From NCBI GenBank assembly GCA_031550925.1, contig JAVBOE010000043.1:1-5688 (forward strand): DNA of 5,688 nt. Direction: 5' to 3'. Source of the DNA: JAIRNF01 sp031550925 (GTDB lineage Bacteria > Bacteroidota > Bacteroidia > Bacteroidales > UBA932). The notes under the pieces were generated by a model, which worked only from the letters and a program-made list of their open reading frames with translations, had not been told where the DNA came from and searched no databases. The position numbers and the translations under genes were made by a program. Shown one piece after another: positions 1-5,688 of the stretch. Numbering within the stretch: position 1 is the first letter of the stretch; every line of letters starts with the position of its first letter.

Positions 1-25
1 AAGTCCCCTTTAGGGGATTTAGGGG
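1..25. repeat. GC-rich hairpin repeat (partial copy at window edge)
   Basis: Positions 1-8 pair with 13-20 around a TTTA loop. The stem is AAGTCCCC with GGGGATTT, giving eight pairs including one G-T. A further GGGG run follows at 22-25. It lies beyond the terminator of the barrel gene, so that gene does not need it. A diverged relative appears at 3122-3145. I recognise the CCCCTTTAGGGG style as common in intergenic DNA of Bacteroidetes, but this is recall. The element may begin before the window. Confidence 0.5.
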
Positions 26-65
26 TATGTGCAAGATGCTTTTTCAATGCAAGCTACAACCCTAC

Positions 66-98
66 AAAAAAGTCCCTATCTTTTCAGATAGAGACTTT
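66..98 (-). terminator. Intrinsic terminator of the outer-membrane barrel gene
   Basis: Positions 69-81 and 86-98 form a 13-pair stem with a single C-A mismatch around a TTTC loop. Read on the minus strand, the stem runs into a T tract, because the plus strand carries AAAAAA at 66-71. It begins 24 bases past the stop codon of the barrel gene. This is the arrangement of a Rho-independent terminator. The plus strand also has a T-rich run after the stem, so weak action in the other direction is possible. Confidence 0.85.
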
Positions 99-121
99 CT
101 GTTTATCTACGAAGATATAGC

Positions 122-604
122 TTAGAAATACAACGAAAATCCAACACCTAGGTTAAACGAGGCGTCGCGACCTTTTTCAAATGGGATAAAAAACCCGGCT
201 ATAGGCTCTATTGCTATTACATCTGTAATAAAGAAGCTATAACCACCCGTTAGGTCTATTGCAAAAGAAGAATCTCCGTTTGTTTCCTGATCTACTCCCA
301 TCCCTACTCGTCCAAAAACAGCACCGGAGTTTGTTTCAAGAAAGTAGTAGCTCACGTTTCCCATAAGCTTGAAGCCTGTATCAGAGCCATATGACTGAAT
401 ACCTACTTCGCCCCCAATAGCTAGGTTGTCCATCAAAAAATACCCGGCTGCTGCAGAAATTCCAACGTAGGTTTTATCGCTAAACGAGAGATCCAAACCT
501 GTTGACCTCGCCCCAACATAAAAATTACCTTGTTTTATGTTTTGTGCACTAAGAGCCGAAATTAATAAAACCGAAGAGATTACTATCAGAAATAATTTTT
601 TCAT
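122..604 (-). CDS. Small 8-stranded outer-membrane beta-barrel protein
   Basis: The 160-residue product looks like a small outer-membrane barrel of the OmpA/OmpW/OmpX size class (outer membrane protein beta-barrel domain). Residues 1-20 form a signal peptide: lysines at 2-3, a hydrophobic core, and a likely cut after SALSA. The mature part shows about eight amphipathic stretches of alternating glycine and aromatic residues: near 28-35, 46-57, 61-72, 77-88, 95-105, 113-126, 130-141 and 149-160. It ends in SLYF, with the terminal phenylalanine expected of the beta-signal recognised by the BAM assembly machinery. The start is the only ATG ahead of the signal peptide; the leader is A/T-rich with no Shine-Dalgarno. 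A terminator follows the stop, so it ends its transcript. Its role is not visible: a structural, adhesive or small-porin role would all fit. The fold class is fairly sure, the function unknown. Confidence 0.85.
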   Translation of the reverse strand: MKKLFLIVISSVLLISALSAQNIKQGNFYVGARSTGLDLSFSDKTYVGISAAAGYFLMDNLAIGGEVGIQSYGSDTGFKLMGNVSYYFLETNSGAVFGRVGMGVDQETNGDSSFAIDLTGGYSFFITDVIAIEPIAGFFIPFEKGRDASFNLGVGFSLYF

Positions 605-657
605 GTTTTTTAAATTTTTATTCTACATTTTATCTGCTCAAATACTTAATATCTCTA

Positions 658-665
658 CAAAAGTA
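658..665 (-). promoter_or_regulatory. Possible -7 promoter element for the barrel gene
   Basis: The minus strand reads TACTTTTG, an exact match to the Bacteroidetes -7 consensus TAnnTTTG, and would place transcription start about 45-50 bases before the barrel ATG. No convincing TTTG -33 element lies 19-21 bases upstream, so this is half of a promoter at best. Confidence 0.35.
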
Positions 666-712
666 ATAAAATATGCCACATTGTTTTATTAATCATATTA
701 AAACTAGCCGAA

Positions 713-726
713 TTTTTATATAAAAA
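713..726. repeat. A/T-only perfect palindrome
   Basis: TTTTTATATAAAAA is a 14-base perfect palindrome in the gap between the peptidase stop and the barrel start. It has no GC pairs and no loop, so it is a poor terminator. It could be an operator-like site or simply chance in A/T-rich DNA. Confidence 0.25.
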
Positions 727-773
727 GCAAGAGCTGCATTAAACCATTGATTTCCATATTAAAGCAGGTGTGC

Positions 774-2972
774 TTATTTTACAAGTGTCATTTCATTTAC
801 AAGATGTGTTGCTCCTGCGTACTTATCAATAACAAACAGCACATAACGAATATCTACGTTTATACAACGTTGCAGATCGGGTTCAAATAGAACATCTCCG
901 CTAAGCGCTTCCCAGTTACCATCGAATGCGAGACCAATAATTTCGCCTTTGCCATTTAACACCGGGCTACCTGAGTTACCACCAGTAATATCTCCGGTAA
1001 AAATAAAGTTTACAGGCATTGTTCCATTGCTCAATCCGTATTGACCATAGTCTTTATTCTTGTATAGCTCTTTTAGCTTATCGGGAACAATAAACTCCCA
1101 GTTGTTTGGGTCTTCTTTTTCCATAACTCCTGTAAGGGTTGTATAGTACAAATAATCTACCGCATCTCTAGGACTATAGCTCTTTACGTTGCCATAAGTA
1201 AGGCGCATGGTAGAGTTAGCATCGGGATAAAGAGCCTTTCCTTCCGCTTCTTTTATTTGCATTGTGGCAGCAATATACTGTCTAAATCCTTTAGAATACA
1301 GCTCTGCTGCCGGTTCTATAGCTTTATCCAGCTCGTCCATCTTTGCGTTGATAGACAGTAATGCTACCATTGCTGGGTCTTTTTCTAAAGCGGCAAGGCT
1401 AGGATTTTCTATAAACGCATTAAACTTAGCCTCGTTGCCAAACATAGAATTGGTAATAATCTCTGTTATATAACGTACAGCATCGTTGCCGTAGCTGGTT
1501 TCTATGGTTTTGAAAATATCAGGACGGTTTTCTTTTTTCGTCAGCTCTATATACAATGGAAAAATAACCTTCGCTGTTTTTATATCGGTAGGCTGGTTGT
1601 AGTCTGCAAAGTAGTTTACAGCTCTTTCTTTAGCCTGCTTTATGGCCTCTTTTATGTCTTCTTCTTTCTTTACTTCATCTCTCTTATCATCATCCTTTTC
1701 CTGATATGCTTCGTATAATCCAAAGCCTAAGCTACGCGCAGCTCCTATGACTTCTGTACGTAGTAAGCATTCTGTCATAATCAGCAGATTTAAGTTGGCG
1801 TCTTGGCGTGTTGTCACAGCCTGAGAGATTAAGTCAAGCGCATTACCATAAGCAGCCTTACGTTGAGGGTTTTGGTTTACCCATTGCCTGAATTTTGCTT
1901 CATCCTTTTCGCGAGCACTAACTACGCCCAGCTTAGCAAATGCCTGATTCATTCCTATAGATTTTTTCCAAGCGTTGCTAGAGCCTGAATACTTCGAAGA
2001 GTACTGAATACGTATCTTCTGATCGGAGTCCATATCGGCTTGCCAAACATCCTGACGAGCACCACGTATGGTAACACGCGTATCGTTTGTCTTTATCATT
2101 TCTTTCAGCTCGTACGAAGTCATAAAGCGATAGGTACGTCCCGGGTAGCCTAAGATCATTGCAAAATCATTTTCTTGAATACCTTTTGTCGATACCTTAA
2201 AATAGTTTTTAGGCTTATACGGAACGTTATCTTTTGATGGTTCTGCAGGGTTTCCATCCTTATCGGCATACACACGGAAGATAGAAAAATCGCCTGTTTG
2301 ACGGGGCCACTCCCAGTTATCCGTATCTGCTCCAAACTTACCAATTGATGAAGGCGGAGCGCCAACCAAACGAACATCTCTATATACTTTCGAAACGAAT
2401 AAGTAGTAGGTATTACCGCCATATAAAGGGGTAACAATTGCGCGAACAAACAAGCTGGGTTTACCGTCTGGTCCCATTGAGATAGGGTCGGTAATTTCTT
2501 TTGCAAGCTCTGTAAAACGCTCTGCACGCTCTTTTTCGTTGGTTGTCTTATCAAGTTCGGGTAGTATGCGGCTGGTAACATCTTCTATTCTTTCGAGGAA
2601 TGTAACCGTTAAGCCTTGGCACATCAGCTCTTCGCTTTTATTCATTGCCCAAAAGCCATCTTTCAGATAGTCGTGCTCAACAGAGCTGTGGCGTTGAATT
2701 TGTCCGTAGCCGCAGTGGTGGTTGGTAAGTAAAAGTCCCTGACTCGAAATCATTTCTGCGGTACATCCGCCGCCAAAGTGAACAACAGCATCCTTTAAGC
2801 TCGAATTATTGATGTTGTAAATTTGCTCGGCAGTAAGCTGGCAGCCGGCTTTCTGCATATCTTTTATGTTCAGCTTATCAAGGAGGGGGAGAAGCCACAT
2901 ACCCTCGTCGGCACGTAGTGCTGTACTAGCCATTAGCAGCATTGCGATAGCCAGTGCAAATAGTTTTTTCAT
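774..2972 (-). CDS. dpp7: S46 family serine dipeptidyl-peptidase, DPP7-type
   Basis: This is a complete 732-residue exopeptidase of the S46 family, which removes dipeptides from the N-termini of peptides in the periplasm; family members are usually about 710-720 residues. Residues 1-21 are a signal peptide ending just before the typical mature start DEGMW. The chymotrypsin-like triad is visible: His86 in TNHHCGYG, Asp228 in TGDFS and Ser667 in GGNSGSP. Cys70 and Cys87 can form the disulfide beside the histidine. Asn219-Trp220 correspond to residues that hold the substrate N-terminus in the family. Residues of roughly 290-570 form the helical insert that caps the active site, with a charged stretch at 425-450. 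Position 685, eighteen after the serine, is glycine (AFDGNWEA). DPP11, which cuts after Asp/Glu, has arginine there, so a DPP7-like preference for hydrophobic or aliphatic P1 residues is inferred. Gln225 replaces the histidine I remember in PRHTGDFS. The family is certain; the specificity is likely. Confidence 0.95.
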   Translation of the reverse strand: MKKLFALAIAMLLMASTALRADEGMWLLPLLDKLNIKDMQKAGCQLTAEQIYNINNSSLKDAVVHFGGGCTAEMISSQGLLLTNHHCGYGQIQRHSSVEHDYLKDGFWAMNKSEELMCQGLTVTFLERIEDVTSRILPELDKTTNEKERAERFTELAKEITDPISMGPDGKPSLFVRAIVTPLYGGNTYYLFVSKVYRDVRLVGAPPSSIGKFGADTDNWEWPRQTGDFSIFRVYADKDGNPAEPSKDNVPYKPKNYFKVSTKGIQENDFAMILGYPGRTYRFMTSYELKEMIKTNDTRVTIRGARQDVWQADMDSDQKIRIQYSSKYSGSSNAWKKSIGMNQAFAKLGVVSAREKDEAKFRQWVNQNPQRKAAYGNALDLISQAVTTRQDANLNLLIMTECLLRTEVIGAARSLGFGLYEAYQEKDDDKRDEVKKEEDIKEAIKQAKERAVNYFADYNQPTDIKTAKVIFPLYIELTKKENRPDIFKTIETSYGNDAVRYITEIITNSMFGNEAKFNAFIENPSLAALEKDPAMVALLSINAKMDELDKAIEPAAELYSKGFRQYIAATMQIKEAEGKALYPDANSTMRLTYGNVKSYSPRDAVDYLYYTTLTGVMEKEDPNNWEFIVPDKLKELYKNKDYGQYGLSNGTMPVNFIFTGDITGGNSGSPVLNGKGEIIGLAFDGNWEALSGDVLFEPDLQRCINVDIRYVLFVIDKYAGATHLVNEMTLVK

Positions 2973-3071
2973 AACGTTTTGTTGGTATTTTGATTGTTAA
3001 ACTTTATTGGTGAAAGAATTTAGACTGCAAGATAGCAAAAATGTAAAAAGACAATATGAGAAAAAGATAAT

Positions 3072-3101
3072 GTATCACGAAGCACGTATCAAGTATCACG
3101 A
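3072..3101. repeat. Short direct repeats GTATCACGA
   Basis: GTATCACGA occurs at 3072-3080 and again at 3093-3101, with a partial copy GTATCA at 3086-3091 between them. ATATGAG also appears twice, at 3054-3060 and 3101-3107. This gene-free stretch lies between the peptidase start and rnhB. It looks like decayed tandem sequence of a kind I have seen in other Bacteroidetes intergenic regions. No role is visible. Confidence 0.5.
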
Positions 3102-3121
3102 TATGAGATGCGCGATGCTGA

Positions 3122-3145
3122 AAGCCTCCTTTGGGAGTTGAGCTT
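3122..3145. repeat. Hairpin related to the repeat at window start; possible weak rnhB terminator
   Basis: CTCC at 3126-3129 pairs with GGAG at 3134-3137 around a TTTG loop, and AAGC at 3122-3125 can pair with GCTT at 3142-3145 if TTGA bulges out. Position by position, the first sixteen bases match those at 1-16 at 12 places. One difference keeps a stem pair: C6-G15 becomes T-A. It lies 32 bases past the rnhB stop on the minus strand but has no T tract, so termination is uncertain. Confidence 0.4.
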
Positions 3146-3148
3146 AAG

Positions 3149-3176
3149 CATTAATCATTGAACATTAAACATTATG
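3149..3176. repeat. Four tandem 7-base units CATTAAA
   Basis: CATTAAT, CATTGAA, CATTAAA and CATTATG follow each other without gaps and end directly against the rnhB stop codon at 3177-3179. Each unit keeps CATT and differs by at most two of the remaining bases from CATTAAA. It is a clear degenerate heptamer array of unknown role. Confidence 0.6.
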
Positions 3177-3788
3177 TTAAAACAGCGTTTGCTGCTCATC
3201 GAACCAGCGAAACGTTTTTCTATGAAAGGGAGACGCTCCGCCAGCTCTAATGGCCTCTCTGTGCTGCTCGGTGGGATAACCCTTGTTATTCTTCCATCCA
3301 TACTGAGGGTATTCCGCTGCCAGCTGTTCCATATAAATATCACGGTTAGTTTTAGCAAGTACAGAAGCCGCAGCGATAGCTGCGTATATCGAGTCGCCTT
3401 TTATTACGCATTGGTGGGGAACTTTCTTGTAGGGCTTAAACTTATTACCGTCCACAAGTATAAATTGGGGAGCTATGCTAAGCTGCTCTAACGCCCTGTG
3501 CATGGCAAGTATAGAGGCGTTCAGTATGTTTATTTTATCTATCTCGTCGTTATCTACCATTGCTACGGCATAGGCAAGAGCTTCTTTCTCAATAATTGGC
3601 TTAAGCAGCATGCGGTGCTTCTCGGTAAGCTGCTTGGAATCGTTTAGCAGCGGATGGTAAAAGTCTTGAGGGAGTATAACTGCCGCCGCGACTACGGGGC
3701 CTGCCAAACAACCTCTGCCTGCCTCATCGCATCCGGCTTCTATGGTATTACAAGTATGAAATGGCTTTAAGTGGGGTAGGTCTCTCAT
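3177..3788 (-). CDS. rnhB: Ribonuclease HII
   Basis: The 203-residue protein is a full-length type 2 RNase H, which cuts the RNA strand of RNA-DNA hybrids and opens DNA at single misincorporated ribonucleotides. It is a cytoplasmic enzyme and starts ribonucleotide excision repair. All four metal-binding acids of the DEDD site are visible: Asp21 and Glu22 in CDEAGRG, Asp113 in LVDGN, and Asp132 in KGDSIYAAIAAASVLAK. The GRG loop at 24-26 is the type 2 motif that senses the ribonucleotide junction. Other family marks are NDSKQLT (49-55), the NKGYPT segment (168-173) and the C-terminal HRKTF (189-193). The ATG overlaps the stop of the upstream superoxide reductase gene by ATGA, so it is the second gene of an operon and probably translated by coupling. 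Length and motifs are ordinary for the family. Confidence 0.97.
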   Translation of the reverse strand: MRDLPHLKPFHTCNTIEAGCDEAGRGCLAGPVVAAAVILPQDFYHPLLNDSKQLTEKHRMLLKPIIEKEALAYAVAMVDNDEIDKINILNASILAMHRALEQLSIAPQFILVDGNKFKPYKKVPHQCVIKGDSIYAAIAAASVLAKTNRDIYMEQLAAEYPQYGWKNNKGYPTEQHREAIRAGGASPFHRKTFRWFDEQQTLF

Positions 3789-4189
3789 AGCTGTTCATCA
3801 TCGGCTACTTTTACAAATACCTCTTCGCTTTCCCATAGCCCATGCTTATTGCAGTATGCCAACGCCTTTAGCCGCATGCTAACCGCCGGCACAACGTAAA
3901 AATCGACCTCTACCATAACCGGAGAGCAGCCGAAAGTAGTACTGGTAAAGTGCGCTTCTGCAAGCAAGGTCTCCAGATCCCAAAGCTGTATATATACAAA
4001 GTGATGGTCGGTTTTATTAGGATGGGCAACAGTTCTACCTATCCGCACGTTTACTTTTAGCTTAGCATCTCGTATGGCCGAAGGGCTGCATGTAATAACG
4101 GGCGAATGCTTATCGGCATAGGCTTTTACTTCGTCGTTTCCGTCTTTAAACTCGTTGTAGCAGAATATTCGTGGCATAAGTAAACGCAT
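3785..4189 (-). CDS. sor: Superoxide reductase, neelaredoxin (1Fe) type
   Basis: The 134-residue protein reduces superoxide to hydrogen peroxide at a single non-haem iron, without making oxygen, as anaerobes do. The iron ligands of the family can be placed: His28 in DKHSPVI, His56 and His62 in HPNKTDHH, and Cys113 with His116 in CNKHGLW. Lys27, beside His28, matches the catalytic lysine. There is no desulforedoxin-like four-cysteine domain at the N-terminus, so it is the one-iron form rather than desulfoferrodoxin. Two things are unusual: the Glu that normally precedes the Lys is Asp26, and the stretch between the last histidine of the loop and Cys113 is about 13 residues shorter than in the Pyrococcus enzyme as I recall it. 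Methionine 5 (position 4177) is an alternative start, and MPRIF may be the true N-terminus. It overlaps rnhB by ATGA. No signal peptide is seen, so it should be cytoplasmic. Electron donors (rubredoxin or similar) are not in the window. Confidence 0.88.
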   Translation of the reverse strand: MRLLMPRIFCYNEFKDGNDEVKAYADKHSPVITCSPSAIRDAKLKVNVRIGRTVAHPNKTDHHFVYIQLWDLETLLAEAHFTSTTFGCSPVMVEVDFYVVPAVSMRLKALAYCNKHGLWESEEVFVKVADDEQL

Positions 4190-4225
4190 TTGCAGGTAAA
4201 GATATAAACTATTTTGACAGAAAAA

Positions 4226-4256
4226 TTTGCGCTATCAATTATTTCTACTACCTTTG
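4226..4256 (+). promoter_or_regulatory. Bacteroidetes-type promoter of the initiator tRNA
   Basis: TTTG at 4226-4229 and TACCTTTG at 4249-4256 are separated by 19 bases. They match the -33 (TTTG) and -7 (TAnnTTTG) elements recognised by the primary sigma factor of Bacteroidetes. Transcription would start near 4262, leaving a leader of about 35 bases before the tRNA. A TTGACA lies further upstream at 4214-4219, but its spacing to this -7 element is wrong. The divergent superoxide reductase starts at 4189, so regulation of both could share this 107-base gap. Confidence 0.8.
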
Positions 4257-4296
4257 CAACCGCAAACACAGAATTCTACATAAGAATAACATACAT

Positions 4297-4369
<73 letters not shown>

Positions 4370-4373
4370 CTCA

Positions 4374-4414
4374 AAACCCCTGTAAATATTATGATTTACA
4401 GGGGTTTATCTTTT
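4374..4414 (+). terminator. Intrinsic terminator after the tRNA
   Basis: AAACCCCTGTAAAT at 4374-4387 is a perfect 14-pair inverted repeat of 4394-4407 around the six-base loop ATTATG. The stem ends in TTT and is followed by ATCTTTT. It begins five bases past the tRNA. AAAA at 4373-4376 supplies a short T run on the minus strand, so it may also stop transcripts of the unknown gene arriving from the right. Confidence 0.88.
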
Positions 4415-4549
4415 ATCGGGGCGCAGATAGGGTGCAAATTTCAACCAAACAATAATAGAAATGGGATAATGTATTCAGTATTGTTATTTAGCAGTTTAAG
4501 CCACTCTTTTTACCCTTTACACAACGCCTCTATACTAACTCTTATAGGT
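4415..4549. other. Non-coding gap with a short direct repeat
   Basis: No gene is seen in these 135 bases. The only structure noticed is an imperfect pair of 10-base repeats in direct order, GGGCGCAGAT at 4419-4428 and GGGTGCAAAT at 4430-4439, matching at 8 of 10 positions with an 11-base period. The remainder is A/T-rich. Confidence 0.5.
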
Positions 4550-5237
4550 TTAATCTACACTACTTAGTTCTAAAAACTCGTCAAATTTTTGCTCCGATAT
4601 CTCAAAGTAATTGTTTGTGAAATCATACTTATTTACCACCGTTTGGTCTAATTGCAATATGAACCTAACTACAGGTTCTCCTTCATTTTCTGTTAGTAAA
4701 ACTTTGAAATAATAGGTTATAAGTCCTGACCCGTTTTTTATGAAATAGGTTACAAAGTTTACTTTAGCATCATTACTCCCTTTGTAGTGTCCATCAATAG
4801 ACACCTTGCTTTCTAATATTGCAACCTCGTTCTTTTTAATATTTAACAACTCCTCATATTCAGGTTCTGTAAAAACTGTATATGAAGTTGTAACTAATGG
4901 ACTTAATTCATTCAGTCGATTTTCATAATAATAGTCATACATCAAAACATAATAGCGATTCCCTTCCAGCATCAACGATTTTATTTGCATATTTTCAAAA
5001 TTCTGTTTGCATTTAGCCATCTTGGCGGTTTCCTTGAGAATTTTGTTATCCCTTAAAGATGCGTTATTACTTATAAAACCTGTATTACTTATCCATTGCC
5101 CCGTATGTTCATAATATGACCATCCTGTTACATCTGTCAAAACAGGAGAAACCTTATCAAATTCTACTTTGGGTTTGCTTACTCTATCTTGAGCAAAAGA
5201 AGCAATTGTAACAAAAGCCAACAAGGCTAATAAATAA
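4550..5237 (-). pseudogene. Unknown secreted protein, 5' end cut off by an insertion sequence
   Basis: I do not recognise this family. The surviving frame gives about 224 residues from a TTG codon at 5222-5224, but it stays open upstream through ...LLA at 5225-5233 and ends in a stop only at 5246-5248, inside the insertion sequence. The residual hydrophobic run LLALLAFVTIASFAQ is the core and cut site of a signal peptide (likely cut between Ala and Gln of FAQD), but the basic N-region and the ATG are missing. The mature part has no cysteine pairs, repeats or membrane spans; it contains a tyrosine-rich stretch (YYVLMYDYYYENR, residues 91-103 from the TTG) and alternating hydrophobic segments that suggest beta structure. 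Its base composition is clearly more A/T-rich than the peptidase and rnhB. A periplasmic or surface role before disruption is inferred. A weak protein from TTG cannot be excluded. Confidence 0.7.
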
Positions 5238-5688
5238 GAGACTGTTTAAATTTGGTTAGTAGAAGAGTTTAGAGCAAAAAGGAAACAATAGATTAACAAA
5301 TAAATCACTGAATATCAGTTGTTCAATTGGGTATTTATTCGTAATTTTAAGGTTATCAAGCACTTAAAATATGTGAATAGAGTTTACTTAACCGATACCC
5401 AGTGGAATGCAATAGTACATCTTTTTGACGAGAAGTGCAACAGAAAGCACCGCTTGCATGATGTATGGAATGCTATTTTCTATCTCCTTAAAACGGGCTG
5501 TCAATGGCGCATGCTGCCGAAGGAGTACCCCAAGTGGGAGTTGGTGTACTACTACTACCGTAAGTGGCGAGATGATGGTACGATAGCGGAAGTTCATGAA
5601 GTGCTGCGAGCTGAAGTCCGCCGTAGGCTAGGAAAGCAGGCCTGCCCTTCGCTAGCCATCATCGACTCACAGTCAAGCAAGACAAGCC
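5238..5688 (+). mobile_element. Left part of an IS5-family insertion sequence (IS1031-like end)
   Basis: The element appears to begin at GAGACTGTTTAAA, directly after TAA at 5235-5237. A GAG terminus with a three-base TNA target duplication is what I recall for the IS1031 group of the IS5 family. The boundary is supported independently, because the neighbouring gene loses its coding sense at the same point. About 135 bases of non-coding DNA lead to the transposase. The right end, its inverted repeat and the second TAA are beyond the window. Confidence 0.75.
5373..5688 (+). CDS. IS5-family transposase, N-terminal part
   Basis: The frame runs from a GTG at 5373 to the window edge, giving 105 residues of a DDE transposase that would cut and rejoin the element ends. 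Family marks are YLTDTQWN (5-12), the helix-rich DVWNAIFYLLKTGCQWRMLP (30-49), the basic YYYYRKWRDDGT (59-70) and IIDSQSSKTS (96-105). Asp98 in IIDSQS is the first acidic residue of the catalytic triad; the other two lie outside. GTG is chosen because the ATG at 5371 is out of frame and followed at once by TGA, no in-frame ATG occurs upstream, and NRVYLTD fits the usual start of these proteins. No frameshift or stop is seen, so the element could be active. It is visibly richer in G and C than the disrupted gene beside it. Confidence 0.92.
   Translation, partial: MNRVYLTDTQWNAIVHLFDEKCNRKHRLHDVWNAIFYLLKTGCQWRMLPKEYPKWELVYYYYRKWRDDGTIAEVHEVLRAEVRRRLGKQACPSLAIIDSQSSKTS

Noticed and set aside
762..775. 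AAGCA-GGTG-TGCTT hairpin as a terminator of the peptidase gene
   Set aside because: The stem is only five pairs, overlaps the stop codon, and lacks a T tract on the minus strand.
1264..1473. Plus-strand open frame of 69 codons inside the peptidase gene
   Set aside because: It lies opposite a well-supported S46 peptidase and shows no family motif.
2156..2581. Minus-strand open frame of 141 codons in another frame of the peptidase gene
   Set aside because: The peptidase frame carries the catalytic Asp and conserved motifs across the same bases; this frame has none.
3015..3060. Possible promoter for the peptidase (TATCTTGC or TACATTTT on the minus strand)
   Set aside because: Neither matches TAnnTTTG in full, and no -33 element sits at the right distance.
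3174..3491. Plus-strand open frame opposite rnhB, and a minus-strand one at 3155-3358
   Set aside because: Both overlap the RNase HII frame with its conserved motifs and have no recognisable features.
4197..4204. TATCTTTA on the minus strand as a -7 element for the superoxide reductase
   Set aside because: It differs from the consensus at the last base, lies only 8 bases from the first ATG, and has no -33 partner.
5247..5254. TAAATTTG as an inward promoter of the insertion sequence
   Set aside because: The -7 match is exact, but no TTTG lies about 19 bases upstream, and A/T-rich DNA yields such matches by chance.
5388..5597. Minus-strand open frame of 69 codons
   Set aside because: It is antisense to the clear transposase frame on the plus strand.

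Overview
The window comes from an anaerobic member of the Bacteroidetes, most likely order Bacteroidales. Four things point there. It encodes an S46 dipeptidyl-peptidase of the DPP7 type and a small outer-membrane barrel protein. The start codons lack Shine-Dalgarno sequences and sit behind A/T-rich leaders. The tRNA promoter has the Bacteroidetes form TTTG-N19-TAnnTTTG. A superoxide reductase, an oxygen-defence enzyme typical of anaerobes, is present. The species cannot be named from the sequence alone.

Layout. Positions 1-121 hold a GC-rich hairpin repeat and an intrinsic terminator. Position 122-604 (minus) is an 8-stranded outer-membrane beta-barrel protein. Position 774-2972 (minus) is a complete periplasmic S46 serine peptidase. 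The gap at 2973-3176 has no gene but contains several short degenerate repeats. Positions 3177-4189 (minus) are a two-gene unit in which a one-iron superoxide reductase overlaps ribonuclease HII (rnhB) by ATGA. Reading the other way, 4297-4369 (plus) is the initiator tRNA-fMet, with its own promoter upstream and a strong terminator downstream. After the tRNA the character changes: 4415-4549 is non-coding, 4550-5237 (minus) is an A/T-rich unknown secreted protein, and from 5238 to the end of the window lies the left end of an IS5-family insertion sequence with its transposase on the plus strand.

How the parts relate. The barrel protein and the peptidase are both envelope proteins, but a 169-base gap separates them, so a shared job is not shown. 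The peptidase would release dipeptides in the periplasm, in keeping with a peptide-fermenting lifestyle. The reductase and RNase HII are probably co-transcribed and translationally coupled. The clearest event in the window is the insertion sequence. It has cut off the start codon and the first residues of the signal peptide of the unknown secreted protein, which is therefore probably inactive.

No CRISPR array, riboswitch or undescribed multi-gene system was found. The observations most worth following are the gene disruption, the reductase/rnhB coupling and the substitutions in the reductase, the C1-U72 initiator tRNA, and the dispersed short repeats.
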